NCBI GenBank assembly: GCA_019828565.1
Contig: JAHDYR010000031.1
Span: 102,046 to 166,045 of the forward strand
Origin: Carpediemonas membranifera
Lineage: Eukaryota; Fornicata
DNA: 64,000 bases
Reading direction: 5' to 3'
Numbering within the stretch: the first letter of the stretch is position 1; each line of letters begins with the position of its first letter. Below are positions 18,982 through 28,521 of this stretch, piece by piece. The translations under genes and the position numbers were made by a program. The notes under the pieces were generated by a model, which saw only the letters and a program-made list of their open reading frames with translations, made no database searches and was not told the DNA's origin.

Positions 18982-19092
18982 GTTTTAATTTGCTGACTTC
19001 CGGACTCCTTAAAGTGCTGCTCGTTCTTCCAGCCTGCACACCATCGTGTCTGTGGTAGATGGGTCCTTTGAAGTGCTCATAACCGCATGATT

Positions 19093-21810
19093 TTACTCGG
19101 ATTCATCCTCTTCCGGCGCCCGCTTCTCACCGTCGACCTGGAGGGCCTTTCGCCGCCGCTCATCGGTCTTCTCGGTCTCAGCGCCCCAGATCTCTCCAAG
19201 AACGCCCGCGTACATGCGCACCAGGCCCCGCAGCTTGGTCTTCAGCATGGCTAAGCGCTCGTCCGGTCTGATGCTGGCGGCCTTGTCCCCGAGGGCGACG
19301 AGCGCGGCGTCCTCCAGGCTGAGGCGCTGCAGCCCGACCGTGATCAGCATGCACGCGATATTGTCGATCTCCGTGATGCTGTGATCAGTGGGGTCGAGGG
19401 GGCTGAGCTGTCTGCCCACGGTGAGGCGGGCCAGGGCGGGCAGCACGTCCATCACCTGGCCTGGGTCGATGATCACCTCAGAGGCGTACGCTGTCAGCCG
19501 TGCAATGTCCTGCGCCGTCTGCCGCGCGCTGCTGGCCGCCCTGGCCCCGGGCCTGAGGGCAGCGGCCAGACCGGCCATGTCGATGGTGGTCTCAGCCTCG
19601 AAGCATCCAGGGACGTCAAGCAGGACCCTGAGCAGGCCTAGGGGAAGTCGGCTCAGGGTGGGCGTGGCCAGCTTGGCCGCCAGCCGCCTGACGAACTCCG
19701 TCCGGATGGGGGCAACCCAGTCGGTCGACCCGCCCAGCTGCTTCACACACACGACGCTGTGCTCGCCAGTCAGTGCTGACGGGGTGTCCGACAGGTACAC
19801 GGGCGTCAACCCCGCTCTCGTCCAGAACCGGAGCAGCGGCTCGGTCGCCCCGAACGACGTGCCGAGCCAGTCGACACTGTCCGGCTCGAGGTCCGCGACG
19901 TTCCTCAGAGGCCCGCGCTTACCCGTGCCCTCGGCGCTGATCTGGCCGCGGTAGTGCCGCTCCAGCAGCCGCAGGGCCATGCTGCCGTAGCCCTTGCCCT
20001 GGAAGCTGGGGTGAGCCGCCACCCTGACGACGCGGGCGCCGGTCATGGCGCTGAGGTCGTTGTTGTGGGCGCCGTATGCACCGGTCAGGGTCCACGGGAT
20101 GAGGTCGCCCTGGCCCGTCTGGCCCTTGGCGTACAGGGCATCGCGGGCGGCCGGGGTGATGACGCCCTCGAGCGACACCTGGACGACGCAGACGATGCTG
20201 GGGGTGCAGGTGTAGTCGATGAGCACGAACAGCCGCTGCGTGGGTCCGTCGGACAGCAGCTGCACGTCGCTGGGGCTGAAGCGGTAGTGGGAGGCCGCCA
20301 GCAGGCCCATGACGGTGTGCAGCACCTGCTCGCTGAGGACCCCGCGGCACCCGCCGGAGAAGAGCCAGTCGAGGTCAACCTGGAAGAGGGCGGGCTCGCT
20401 GTCGACCGATGGGGCCGCGATCTTGAGGCCTGACTCGGCGCCGACGTCGAGACACAGCAGCTTGTACAGCCACGCCTCTACAAAGTCGCCCAGGCCATAC
20501 CGGATGGGCGCCTTCATGTGGACCTTGACGGCCCCGTCGGTGGCGTCCCTCAGCTTCAAGGCCAGCGCCCTTCCCGTGCCCTCGTATCCGTTGACAGTGC
20601 TGCTGAGGATTATCTTGCCCTGGAAGGCCAGCAAGACCCGCATCGCCGTGGTGGGGACGGCCGCGGCCTCGTCTACCACGAGCAGCTGGGTCCTGGGGGG
20701 TATGGGGCTGTCAGCGGGCTCGAACAGCACTGTCTGGGCCACCCCCGCGGTCACATAGACGGCAGTGGTCATGTGGTTGTCCGTAGTAACGCGCACGTCC
20801 CCCCGCTCGACGCCCAGGGCCCGCAGACCGCGTTGGGTGAACCGGAAGACCTCCTGGACTGAGTCGGGGGTCATTGCGGCGACCGTGACGAAACCCACCC
20901 CCGCCTTGAGGGCAGCGGCGACAGTAAGACCGACAGCCGCGCTCTTCCCACGGCCACGGTCCGCATCGAGGTAAACGATGCGACCCGCCCCGCCGACGCG
21001 GGTCTCGGGGTCGACGAAGGGCACTGTCTTCTGCAGAGCCCGGGCCTGATCCTCTGAGGCGCATAGCCCGACGATCTGGCCGAGCGTCGTGGTCGTATCG
21101 GCCTCGGTCCTGATGAGCTCGAAGGAGGCGGCAGCCCTCTTCACCTGGCGGGCCGTCTCGTCCGGGACCTGCCACGAGGCCTGGCCGGTCTGGTTGGCCA
21201 CCGACCAGTCCTGGTTGACGACGGTGGTGACGGGGCACTCGCCGAGGCCGGCCGCGAGCCGACGGTTGAAGCGGTTCACCGCGGTGCAGCCCTCCACGGC
21301 CGTCGTCATCCTGCCAGTGGACTCGGCAACGACATCAGCAAGCTGCCCCACCTCCTGCATGCCCTCGAGCAACAGGACGACGACACCGCCGCCGGACACG
21401 CACTCAACAACGCGTGCAAGGGCGTTGGGTGAGATCGCCGCCGGATCGTCGAGGACGAGGAAGTTGTATGTCCTTCCGAGGATCCTATTGGTCTTGGAGT
21501 ACTTGACACTCTCGATCTGGCTGGGCAGCAGGCCGTGGCTCTTCTTCTGGGTCCGAGGATCCTGCTCCTTGAAGCACCACAGCACGTCCATCGGACGGAA
21601 ATCGTAATCCGGCGTCTTAGCTAGCCTGTGTGCTCTATAGGTTTCATACAGAGTCCCGAGCTTATCTATTGTGTGCTCGCCCAAGAGCACAAAGAGGGAG
21701 CGATAGTTCACGCCAATACAGTGCTTAATGCAATCAGAGATGTATCCATTCGACAGAGGAGCACTTGATACACCCTTGCCTTTCTCCTTGCGCTTCTCGT
21801 CGCGGGCCAT
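19093..21810 (-). CDS. RNA cytidine acetyltransferase (NAT10/Kre33 family)
   Basis: 905 residues with the full family order. An N-terminal DUF1726-like domain opens with SPSIE-type content (DVLWCFKEQDPRTQKKSHGL). A helicase-like ATPase follows with Walker A near 284 (DADRGRGKSAAVGL) and a DEAA box near 380 (LVVDEAAAVPT). A GNAT acetyltransferase lies near 600-620 (ARVVRVAAHPSFQGKGYGSM, then ALRLLERHY), followed by a tRNA/rRNA-binding C-terminus with a basic tail (KKRAP-like). The enzyme uses acetyl-CoA and ATP to make N4-acetylcytidine in 18S rRNA and some tRNAs, in the nucleolus. An initiator-like element (GCAGTTTATGC on the minus strand) lies 13 nt upstream of the ATG. The stop codon is TAAA. 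Confidence 0.9.
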   Translation of the reverse strand: MARDEKRKEKGKGVSSAPLSNGYISDCIKHCIGVNYRSLFVLLGEHTIDKLGTLYETYRAHRLAKTPDYDFRPMDVLWCFKEQDPRTQKKSHGLLPSQIESVKYSKTNRILGRTYNFLVLDDPAAISPNALARVVECVSGGGVVVLLLEGMQEVGQLADVVAESTGRMTTAVEGCTAVNRFNRRLAAGLGECPVTTVVNQDWSVANQTGQASWQVPDETARQVKRAAASFELIRTEADTTTTLGQIVGLCASEDQARALQKTVPFVDPETRVGGAGRIVYLDADRGRGKSAAVGLTVAAALKAGVGFVTVAAMTPDSVQEVFRFTQRGLRALGVERGDVRVTTDNHMTTAVYVTAGVAQTVLFEPADSPIPPRTQLLVVDEAAAVPTTAMRVLLAFQGKIILSSTVNGYEGTGRALALKLRDATDGAVKVHMKAPIRYGLGDFVEAWLYKLLCLDVGAESGLKIAAPSVDSEPALFQVDLDWLFSGGCRGVLSEQVLHTVMGLLAASHYRFSPSDVQLLSDGPTQRLFVLIDYTCTPSIVCVVQVSLEGVITPAARDALYAKGQTGQGDLIPWTLTGAYGAHNNDLSAMTGARVVRVAAHPSFQGKGYGSMALRLLERHYRGQISAEGTGKRGPLRNVADLEPDSVDWLGTSFGATEPLLRFWTRAGLTPVYLSDTPSALTGEHSVVCVKQLGGSTDWVAPIRTEFVRRLAAKLATPTLSRLPLGLLRVLLDVPGCFEAETTIDMAGLAAALRPGARAASSARQTAQDIARLTAYASEVIIDPGQVMDVLPALARLTVGRQLSPLDPTDHSITEIDNIACMLITVGLQRLSLEDAALVALGDKAASIRPDERLAMLKTKLRGLVRMYAGVLGEIWGAETEKTDERRRKALQVDGEKRAPEEDESE

Positions 21811-21823
21811 CCAGTCGCTTCAT

Positions 21824-21834
21824 GCATAAACTGC
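21824..21834 (-). promoter_or_regulatory. Initiator-like element upstream of the NAT10-type gene
   Basis: The minus strand reads GCAGTTTATGC, 13 nt before the ATG at 21810. The same 11 bases lie 6-8 nt upstream of the gag start codons in retroelements 3 and 4. Confidence 0.5.
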
Positions 21835-21970
21835 GGCGCGCATCAAACGTCGAGGATTGAGTCGCGTCGATGATCACTTGCGCATATGATGCCCCATACA
21901 CCCTCGGGCAGAGTGATCTCAATGTGCAGTTTAAGGCAAAAACTGTGCTGTTGAACAGAAATATCCCCAT

Positions 21971-22255
21971 ATGGCTTCTGCATTGAAAGCACGCATAGCT
22001 CTCGATTACAAATTGGCTGATGCGACAGAAAATTGCCGTGTAGCCACCAAAAATGACATAGTCGCTGCATGGGAAGGTAAGGCCGATCGCAAAGCGGCGT
22101 CCCGGCAGGAGCAGAGGGCGCGAGCTCAAATCGAGGAAGGCTACAAGACAGCGCGAGAGGAGGACATCCAGCGGCGCCGTGAGGAGCTCCGGGCCGTGTT
22201 CGAGGCAGACTCGGACCGGTTTGCCGCCCAGATCTCCGCCCTAGCCCGCCGCTGA
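21971..22255 (+). CDS. Small coiled-coil protein, possibly a CFAP141-like microtubule inner protein
   Basis: 94 residues, almost entirely helical and charged, start at an ATG 160 bp from the divergent NAT10-type gene. The C-terminal helix (REELRAVFEADSDRF) resembles in pattern the end of CFAP141, a small protein of ciliary doublet microtubules; this rests on memory of the family and is weak. Alternatively it is simply a short coiled coil. It converges on the 326-residue coiled-coil gene with a 49-bp gap that includes TATAAAT. Confidence 0.55.
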   Translation: MASALKARIALDYKLADATENCRVATKNDIVAAWEGKADRKAASRQEQRARAQIEEGYKTAREEDIQRRREELRAVFEADSDRFAAQISALARR

Positions 22256-22304
22256 GAGCCCCCTGTGTATAAATCGCCTGCATGTTTACTCCGTCGGGCG
22301 CCAG

Positions 22305-23285
22305 TCACCGTGGGCGGGGTCGGGTGGGCGTCACCACCCGCTTGAGCCGGCAAAGCTGCTCGTCTTTCCGCTCGATGTCGCCCAACAGGCCCCGCAGCCG
22401 CGCCTGGGCCATAGCATCGCGGGCAAAGTCCATTGGCCTCTGCTTGGCTTCGTCCACGATACCCCTGGCGGTCTGCTCCAGCTCGGCCCGCTCCCCGTCC
22501 AAACTGCTCAGCAAACGCCGCGCCTCCTTGTCTGTCTGTGCGGCGGGCAGCCTTGGTCTGGACTTGGGGCCAATGGAGGGAACCCTCGCCATGTCCCGGG
22601 GAGCCGAGCTCGGGCGGGCTCGACGCACACGCTTCGTCTTGGGCTTGGGCTCCTCTGCCCCACGGCCCATGACAAGGGCTGCCTGCAGCTGTACCAACTT
22701 AGCGACGGCGGCCTCAGCCTCCTCCTTCTCACGCTGGAGCTGGGCAATCTGCATATCCTTTTCCCGCACCTGGTTCTGCAGCTTGAGAACCTCGACTGAT
22801 GGGGCGTGCGACTCTGGTGCCCTGGCCTCCTTGTGACCCGGCACCATAGTCTGCACCATACTCTTGATCGTCTCGATCTCCCGCCGGAGTCCTGCATTCT
22901 CCAGCCTGAGGCTCTCCTCATAAGCCCGCCGGCCGGGGTCCTCGTCCCTGCTGTATCTGCGGCTTCTCTGCTCTATCGGCGCCGGGGGCGTCGGCCGGGC
23001 TGTGGCGTCCCGGTCGGGCGTGTCCCTGGTCCGGAGCGTCTCAGTCAAACGGTGCTCCGCCTGGTGGGCTGTTTCCCGCCATACACGGCTTTCATCTTCT
23101 AGGCCCTTCATTTGCTGCCCGAGAGTGCTCAGTGCTGTCAGTAGAGGCTGTGGTCTCTGTTTCGGTGGAAGGTTCCCGCTCGCAGACATTGATGGTGTCT
23201 TGTAGTACTTGATATCTAATGCTGGTGACGTCCAATGTTCTTCGTTCTCTGAAGCGCTCTCAGCAATGGAGAAATCTGCTTGCAT
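22305..23285 (-). CDS. Coiled-coil protein of unknown function
   Basis: 326 residues. Two coiled-coil stretches are evident: about 125-150 (ESLRLENAGLRREIETIKSM) and about 170-205 (VEVLKLQNQVREKDMQIAQL, then QREKEEAEAAVAKL). They are separated by basic, proline-rich linkers with an RPSSAPR motif. The C-terminus is helical and basic (RARLRGLLGDIERKDEQL type). This is typical of cytoskeletal or basal-body proteins, but no family is recognised. Confidence 0.65.
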   Translation of the reverse strand: MQADFSIAESASENEEHWTSPALDIKYYKTPSMSASGNLPPKQRPQPLLTALSTLGQQMKGLEDESRVWRETAHQAEHRLTETLRTRDTPDRDATARPTPPAPIEQRSRRYSRDEDPGRRAYEESLRLENAGLRREIETIKSMVQTMVPGHKEARAPESHAPSVEVLKLQNQVREKDMQIAQLQREKEEAEAAVAKLVQLQAALVMGRGAEEPKPKTKRVRRARPSSAPRDMARVPSIGPKSRPRLPAAQTDKEARRLLSSLDGERAELEQTARGIVDEAKQRPMDFARDAMAQARLRGLLGDIERKDEQLCRLKRVVTPTRPRPR

Positions 23286-23820
23286 GCCACTGTGAGAATT
23301 TAGCGAAATTTTAAAGATTCGGCAAGATTCCGACTTCCCCCTGTGTGTGTTTTATGCCCCCCTCGGTCGTCTGCGGATTGAGTACCGCCAGCAGCTCCAT
23401 GATCGATCCATTCCGGTGGAGTTGGCTGTGTCGGACTCAATGGCCATCACTTGCATGGCTGGTTCAGTCGTGCCGGCAGCACCGTACCGGCGCTAACACG
23501 CATCTGGCCGCCATGTGTGAAGTAGTGTTGAGTAGCTCGGCACCACCACAAACGTATCCCGGGAACTTCGATTCGATCAGACCGCTTGAAGAACGCAGCG
23601 CCTCGGTGAACGCTTCCATACATGTACCAAAGCCGATAATTTGTGAATTGCTTTACTAGCTTCAATATGGACCTAGAACTGACCTGAAGTGACGGTCAGG
23701 AGGTCCCTGTCAATCTCCACAACCATGCCTGGTTGAGAGGTGTTCGATGGATCCGGTGGGTTCGTCGGTCTTCCGCGAGAGAACATGGTGGGTGTCAATG
23801 GAATGGATGAAATGTTGTGC
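23286..23820. other. Intergenic segment without a recognised gene
   Basis: About 535 bp between two minus-strand genes. Open frames of 70-100 codons on both strands show no coding character. A plus-strand TTTTATGCC occurs at 23350, resembling the initiator-like motif, but no convincing ORF follows it. Confidence 0.4.
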
Positions 23821-25209
23821 CTAAGACTGCACCGACTCTGACCTCGCCGGAACGAGGCCAATGGGTGTGATCCGCCGCCGCCCGAGCTCGACCACCATGA
23901 GCCGCCTGATGTTAGGCATGTCCGCCTGTCGGAAGGCCGGTCCAGCCCCGAGTGCGACGCACCGCATGAACATGCTGGCGAATACACCGCAATCGAACCC
24001 GTTCAGCTGGCACGGGTGCTGGCTGAGGCGCTTCGTCATGGCGTGCCGTCTCTTCTGACTGGGCGGGGGCCTGGGGCTAGGCAGCGGCGCCTCGGGGTGG
24101 GTTGCCCCGGACGGGGGCGCCGCGTCGTCGCTGTCGCTGTCCGAGATTTCAATGCAGTCTGCGTCGTCCGGGATGCCTGCTGGCCTGTGCATCGCTCTCT
24201 TCCGGTCCTTGGCGGCCAGGACAGCCACCCGCCCGACCATCTCGGGGTCAAGGGCGGACACCCGGCCACAGATGACCGTGCGCCAGTCCTCCTTGAAGAA
24301 GGCCACTGGGTCGCCCCCGGCAGCCAGGACTTCGGCACACACGAAGCGGATGAGGTTCCACGGAATGTCCCGTCGCCGCCTGCCGAGGGAGTCGTAGTAG
24401 ACGACGACACGGGCGTCGAAGCACACAGCAGCAGCTGTCCAGTGGCTGTTATCGTGGTTGACGGGCAGCACGAGGGCGTCCAGCGTCGGCACTGACGCCC
24501 CTGTCCTGGTGGCCCATCGGCTAACGGCCTTGTAGTTGTAGCCCGAGCGGGGGCACAGTGTCGAGTAGAAGAAGGACGACAGCACGAACACCCGCCGCCC
24601 GTGCACCTTCCTGGCGTGGTTCTGCAGCAGATCCCCATAAGTGTTGATCACCTCGTCAGTAAGCCAGTCAGTTCCGAACAGCGGCGACAGTCCTCGGCGG
24701 TACAGCTGGCCCAGGATCCGCGTGTTGTAGGGCAGTCTGCGGATCTTGGTGTAGAACTGCGCGAAGCTGGGCATCCCGGCGACTTCAGCGATGGTCTGCA
24801 GGCGGGTCTTCGGCCGTACGGTGGGCTGTGGGACCTCGGAGTGCGCCGGTTCACGGGATACTGCTGCCGCTTTCTTCATTTCAATCATCCTTTCCTCGAT
24901 TGTGGGTTGCTGCTCGATGCGTCTGGGCTTGAGAGGGATTCTCACTCTCGTGCGGTGTGGTGGCGATGATACTGGCTTATCCTGCATTGATGAGCGCTTA
25001 TGGCCTCTATTTTTGACTTTCTTGCCCTTTCTGGTCCGTTTGAAGACTGGAAAGCTCAAGTTCATCAACTGCCGCCATGCAGCTCGTTCCGGATATATCA
25101 TGTCATGTAAATGCGGAAGACTGGGTGACCTCCGTGGTACGTCGCCCAGAATACAACGCAGGCTGTCTGACCACCCATTGTGCATTAATGAGCTGACTCT
25201 TTTGACCAT
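23821..25209 (-). CDS. SUMO protease (ULP1/SENP, peptidase C48) with a SUMO-interacting motif in a catalytic insertion
   Basis: The first ATG is at 25207-25209 (upstream in-frame GTG ignored), giving 462 residues. The catalytic triad is readable: His in NHDNSHWTAAAV (about 255), Asp in YYDSLG (about 271) and Cys in LNGFDCGVF (about 406). The His-Asp to Cys distance is stretched by about 100 residues relative to typical ULPs. This insertion contains DCIEISDSDSDD (about 350), a canonical hydrophobic core plus acidic SUMO-interacting motif. The N-terminal 140 residues are basic and disordered, consistent with nuclear targeting. Known role: removal or maturation of SUMO. A TTTATGG element lies about 27 nt before the ATG. 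Confidence 0.85.
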   Translation of the reverse strand: MVKRVSSLMHNGWSDSLRCILGDVPRRSPSLPHLHDMIYPERAAWRQLMNLSFPVFKRTRKGKKVKNRGHKRSSMQDKPVSSPPHRTRVRIPLKPRRIEQQPTIEERMIEMKKAAAVSREPAHSEVPQPTVRPKTRLQTIAEVAGMPSFAQFYTKIRRLPYNTRILGQLYRRGLSPLFGTDWLTDEVINTYGDLLQNHARKVHGRRVFVLSSFFYSTLCPRSGYNYKAVSRWATRTGASVPTLDALVLPVNHDNSHWTAAAVCFDARVVVYYDSLGRRRRDIPWNLIRFVCAEVLAAGGDPVAFFKEDWRTVICGRVSALDPEMVGRVAVLAAKDRKRAMHRPAGIPDDADCIEISDSDSDDAAPPSGATHPEAPLPSPRPPPSQKRRHAMTKRLSQHPCQLNGFDCGVFASMFMRCVALGAGPAFRQADMPNIRRLMVVELGRRRITPIGLVPARSESVQS

Positions 25210-25229
25210 TCCGCCGAACACGCATCACG

Positions 25230-25528
25230 ACCCATAAATGATCACTACGGGTGCTGGGCTCGACAGATACTTTTCTTACCCGACTCGGTGAGTATTATGT
25301 ACCCCATATCACAATACAACACTTCAATTGAAGTCGTCTGACAAGCAGACATTGGGTATGTCAAATGTGAACCCATGGGGAATCCCGGTCGCCAACAACA
25401 TAACTCTCTCAAAATTTATCGCGACCACACTTGGTCCACGCGATAGGGCCCGGCCGAGGGCGAGGTAGCCTCCCCAGACCACCCGCCCCGGCTGATGGGC
25501 CCCTTGCTGCTCTCTTGCAGTCTCTCTT
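25230..25528. other. Non-coding 3' flank of retroelement 1
   Basis: Between the protease gene's 5' end and the YR stop of element 1. I looked for split direct repeats matching 29041-29182 and found none, so the ends of element 1 cannot be set. Confidence 0.4.
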
Positions 25529-26470
25529 TCACTCGAACTCAATCTTGTCCGGCAGCCCATGTGCCATGTGGGGCGTGAAACACTTTGCCGACGTTGCGCG
25601 GTCAAGTCTCATCGTGTCGTCGATATAGCGGAGCATCGAATTGATGTCGGCCCATGTACCCTTGGCTGCGACTACATAGGGAGAAACGCCCGCCAGGACT
25701 AGGTCGGCGGCTGAGCCGCGCCTAAGCCCGTGAGCCCGTATGCTGACTCTGTGGAAGACGCCAGCCATGTAGTCTCCAAGTAGGTCGAAGGAGATGGGCG
25801 TGGATGAGAGCGAGCCATCGACGCGCGGTGCACGCCAGATAGATTCGTTCAGGTCAGATTGAGGGAGGTTCTGAATGTGACGGGCCAGCCACAGCGCAGG
25901 GGAAAGCGGGTGACCCCGCACGTCCGGTACGAGCTTGAGCACTTTAGACCTCCCGGTCTTAGTCGCCTGAATACGGATCGTTATACCGCGCGCGCCCGCG
26001 GGCTTCACGTCTCCTCCTGTCAATCCGAAGATCTCGCCTGGTCTTGAGGTCGTCGAGTAGGCCACTAGTGAGAAGGCGAAGGCTTGCACCCACGTCTTCG
26101 GTAGGGGCCCGGAGGCGGCTGCCTCTGACAGTGCTTTGTGGAAGAGTGGCAGTCTTATGGGTGGGGCCTGACCGATCGGCTTGCCGGCTGCGCCCTTTGC
26201 GGCCTCCTTAATGGCCGGACGGAAGTGTTCAGGGAGCTGGATGCCCAAGATGTCTGGCCCATGAGTGATGATGAGCTGGGCCTTCCGCATGATCGTGGTC
26301 TCGCTGCAGGAGGCTCTCTGCTGCCGCACCCAGGTAGCTACCTGCTCTACCGTGGGTGTTGTTGAGGCTAAGTCGACGAATGTCACCAGAGTACCCGCGA
26401 TGTGGCGTTTGTAGGAGTCTGAGAGGCCTCCGAGCCTGGGGTGTCCAACGAGGATGTTGAAGGCTTCAGC
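25529..26470 (-). CDS. Retroelement 1 tyrosine recombinase (YR)
   Basis: The catalytic domain shows the Arg of box I (STTSRPGEIFGL), the HxxR box II (HGLRRGSAADLVLAG) and the nucleophile region LRYIDDTM near the C-terminus. The N-terminal part (SYKRHIAGTLVTFVDLA) is a SAM-like core-binding domain. The YR frame overlaps the end of the RT-RNase H frame in the -1 register, and no ATG is well placed, so expression may need frameshifting; the upper boundary is approximate. YR enzymes in this order integrate a circular cDNA without target-site duplication. Confidence 0.8.
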   Translation of the reverse strand, partial: AEAFNILVGHPRLGGLSDSYKRHIAGTLVTFVDLASTTPTVEQVATWVRQQRASCSETTIMRKAQLIITHGPDILGIQLPEHFRPAIKEAAKGAAGKPIGQAPPIRLPLFHKALSEAAASGPLPKTWVQAFAFSLVAYSTTSRPGEIFGLTGGDVKPAGARGITIRIQATKTGRSKVLKLVPDVRGHPLSPALWLARHIQNLPQSDLNESIWRAPRVDGSLSSTPISFDLLGDYMAGVFHRVSIRAHGLRRGSAADLVLAGVSPYVVAAKGTWADINSMLRYIDDTMRLDRATSAKCFTPHMAHGLPDKIEFE

Positions 26471-28476
26471 CGGAACGCGAGAGCCATCAGTCTGACCGTG
26501 CCATCGGCCCGTGCCGTCCTCTGTAGCTCTGTCCCATCGAATGAGCCCGGAGGAAGGCGGAAGTACCGCCTGTGGGGCGTTAAGCGCTTGAGGGCGAGGG
26601 TCGCGGCCGACACTATGTCCGGCACGAGCACTACTGCCATTGATGACCAGCTGGAGGGATCTCCGTCCTGTGAGGGGGTGGTGATGGAGGCCAGCTTCGA
26701 TAGAGTGGCCGGGATGAGGGCCCACGGGGGTGCTGCGTAGACTCTGAGGCCCTCCCACCGGGATGAGAGACCATCCTGCGCGCGAGTAAGGGGCATGAGC
26801 GGGTTTGCCCCGATCTGCAGCGTCTTGCCTTCCTGTGCTGTGACGTCCACCTGTAGAGGCCCCCAAGAGTCGATGATATGGTCGAGGACCACCTGTGGCG
26901 TGCCCCAATCGACCTTGCTGAGCCGTGACAGCCGATCCGGGCGTACATTCAGGTGCCCGCTCACGTGCACCGCCCTGAGTAGCAGTCCTCTGGCTCTCAG
27001 GCGCGGGAGGATGCGATGGAGCTCTGCAATGACTGCTTGAGGGCAGCGGGACGAGCCCTGCTTGTTGAGCCACGCCACAGCCGCCGTAGAGTCCGAGAAT
27101 ACGCGGATCTCCCGGTCCGAGACCGCTGTCTCCTGCAGCACGAAGTTGATGGCCTCCATTGCAGCGAAGAACTCCAGCTCCGTTATATGACGGTCCTTGT
27201 TGGTGCTTGTTGGTACAGAGATCGTCTTCTTCGCTCCATCGATGCTGATGACGGCTCCTGCCGCGAATTTCGAAGCATCTGAGGCTATCGTAACGTCTAG
27301 GTTGCTGGAAGTGCCCCAAAGGGAAAGTAGCTCTTTCAGGGGACGTGGAGTATGGTTGTTGAGAAGCTTCTGCCAATGGACGAGCGCATTTCGCTGCTCC
27401 TCGGGGATCTTGACTCGATGCGACTCCACGGGCTCCCAGGACTGGAGATGCCTGAGCCAAAGGCGGCCTTCCGGGACTGCTGATGACGCGAAGGACAGGT
27501 TGCCTGTCAGTCTCTTCCACTCGGCCGCTGAGGAGCCGCGGGCTAGGGCGTCGGCAATTCGCGAAGAGTACTTCTGCGCCTTGTTGCTCTCTACACGTAT
27601 CGTTCTGCGCGCGGAGTCGATCAGCATCCCTAGGAAGACGGTGACAGTGGCGGGGTCCAGCTGGGATTTCTTGATGTTCAGGATAAGGCCCAAATTTTGC
27701 AGAAAGCGCACAATCTGCGGCATGCAGCTTGTCAGGTAGTCTTTCGGCGCGAGAAAGGCCCAATCGTCTAGATATACGACGATCTTGACGTTCCATCGGG
27801 CCGAAACAAGGCGAGCAGCTTCTAGCATTATCATCTGGAAATGGAACGGTGCTGCTGACCAGCCGAATGGAAGCACGCGGAAAGCGTATGGACGCCCGTC
27901 TATCATGAAGCCGAGCAGCTTGCGGTCCTTCAGTCTGATTCCTACCTGTTGGTACCCTGACTTCAAGTCTATACGGCACATGTAGTCCCCTGGGGCAAGG
28001 AGAGTGACCAGGCGCTTCACCCCGTGCAGACGGAACGACCTGACCTCGCTGGTGATGCTGTTGAGGGAGCGAAGGTCGTGTATGAGGCGAGTATCCGTCT
28101 CGCCCTTCGGTACCAGGAAGACTGGCGAGATGAGGGCCGGACTGCGGCAAGGTACAGCCGCACCCGAGGCGAGCAGGTCCGCAAGGTGCTTCCTCAACAA
28201 CGGCTTGTCGCACGCCCGTGCTGGTGGAAGCCTGGGCTTTGAGGCTGCCTGCTGGATGTTGATGGGCACGCCGTCGCGAATCCACCGCACCACTTCTGAG
28301 CGCGCCCCGCAGTCTGACCAGATCTGATGATCTGTGATGGACGGGAAGGTCGGATTGGCGTACTGACTGTCGGGGAGGCGACGGAGGAAGCTGAAGAGGC
28401 CCTGGAGGAGGTGACGGAGGGGGAGACAGCCCTTGTAGGGACGGAGAGGGAGGTGGGGAGGAGTGGGGAGAGGCAA
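26383..28476 (-). CDS. Retroelement 1 reverse transcriptase-RNase H
   Basis: About 697 residues. RT motifs include LIHDLRSLN, IDLKSGYQQVGI and the catalytic YLDD box near residue 233. RNase H follows with SDAS, the Glu of ELEFFAAMEA, FSDSTAAVAWLN and HVSGHLNVRPDRLSR. The fold is that of DIRS-type and Ngaro-type pol proteins. It starts 45 bp after the gag stop on the same strand. Confidence 0.9.
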   Translation of the reverse strand: MPLPTPPHLPLRPYKGCLPLRHLLQGLFSFLRRLPDSQYANPTFPSITDHQIWSDCGARSEVVRWIRDGVPINIQQAASKPRLPPARACDKPLLRKHLADLLASGAAVPCRSPALISPVFLVPKGETDTRLIHDLRSLNSITSEVRSFRLHGVKRLVTLLAPGDYMCRIDLKSGYQQVGIRLKDRKLLGFMIDGRPYAFRVLPFGWSAAPFHFQMIMLEAARLVSARWNVKIVVYLDDWAFLAPKDYLTSCMPQIVRFLQNLGLILNIKKSQLDPATVTVFLGMLIDSARRTIRVESNKAQKYSSRIADALARGSSAAEWKRLTGNLSFASSAVPEGRLWLRHLQSWEPVESHRVKIPEEQRNALVHWQKLLNNHTPRPLKELLSLWGTSSNLDVTIASDASKFAAGAVISIDGAKKTISVPTSTNKDRHITELEFFAAMEAINFVLQETAVSDREIRVFSDSTAAVAWLNKQGSSRCPQAVIAELHRILPRLRARGLLLRAVHVSGHLNVRPDRLSRLSKVDWGTPQVVLDHIIDSWGPLQVDVTAQEGKTLQIGANPLMPLTRAQDGLSSRWEGLRVYAAPPWALIPATLSKLASITTPSQDGDPSSWSSMAVVLVPDIVSAATLALKRLTPHRRYFRLPPGSFDGTELQRTARADGTVRLMALAFRLKPSTSSLDTPGSEASQTPTNATSRVLW

Positions 28477-28521
28477 GAGAGTGAGAGCGATCGCCTAGAG
28501 AGAGTCTTTTCGGATGTTTTC

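Noticed and set aside
1-25209. Idea that the GC-rich block is a giant-virus insertion
   Set aside because: Its recognisable genes (importin alpha, VPS26C, NAT10-type, SENP, CBM48) are host housekeeping types and no capsid, packaging ATPase or viral polymerase is visible.
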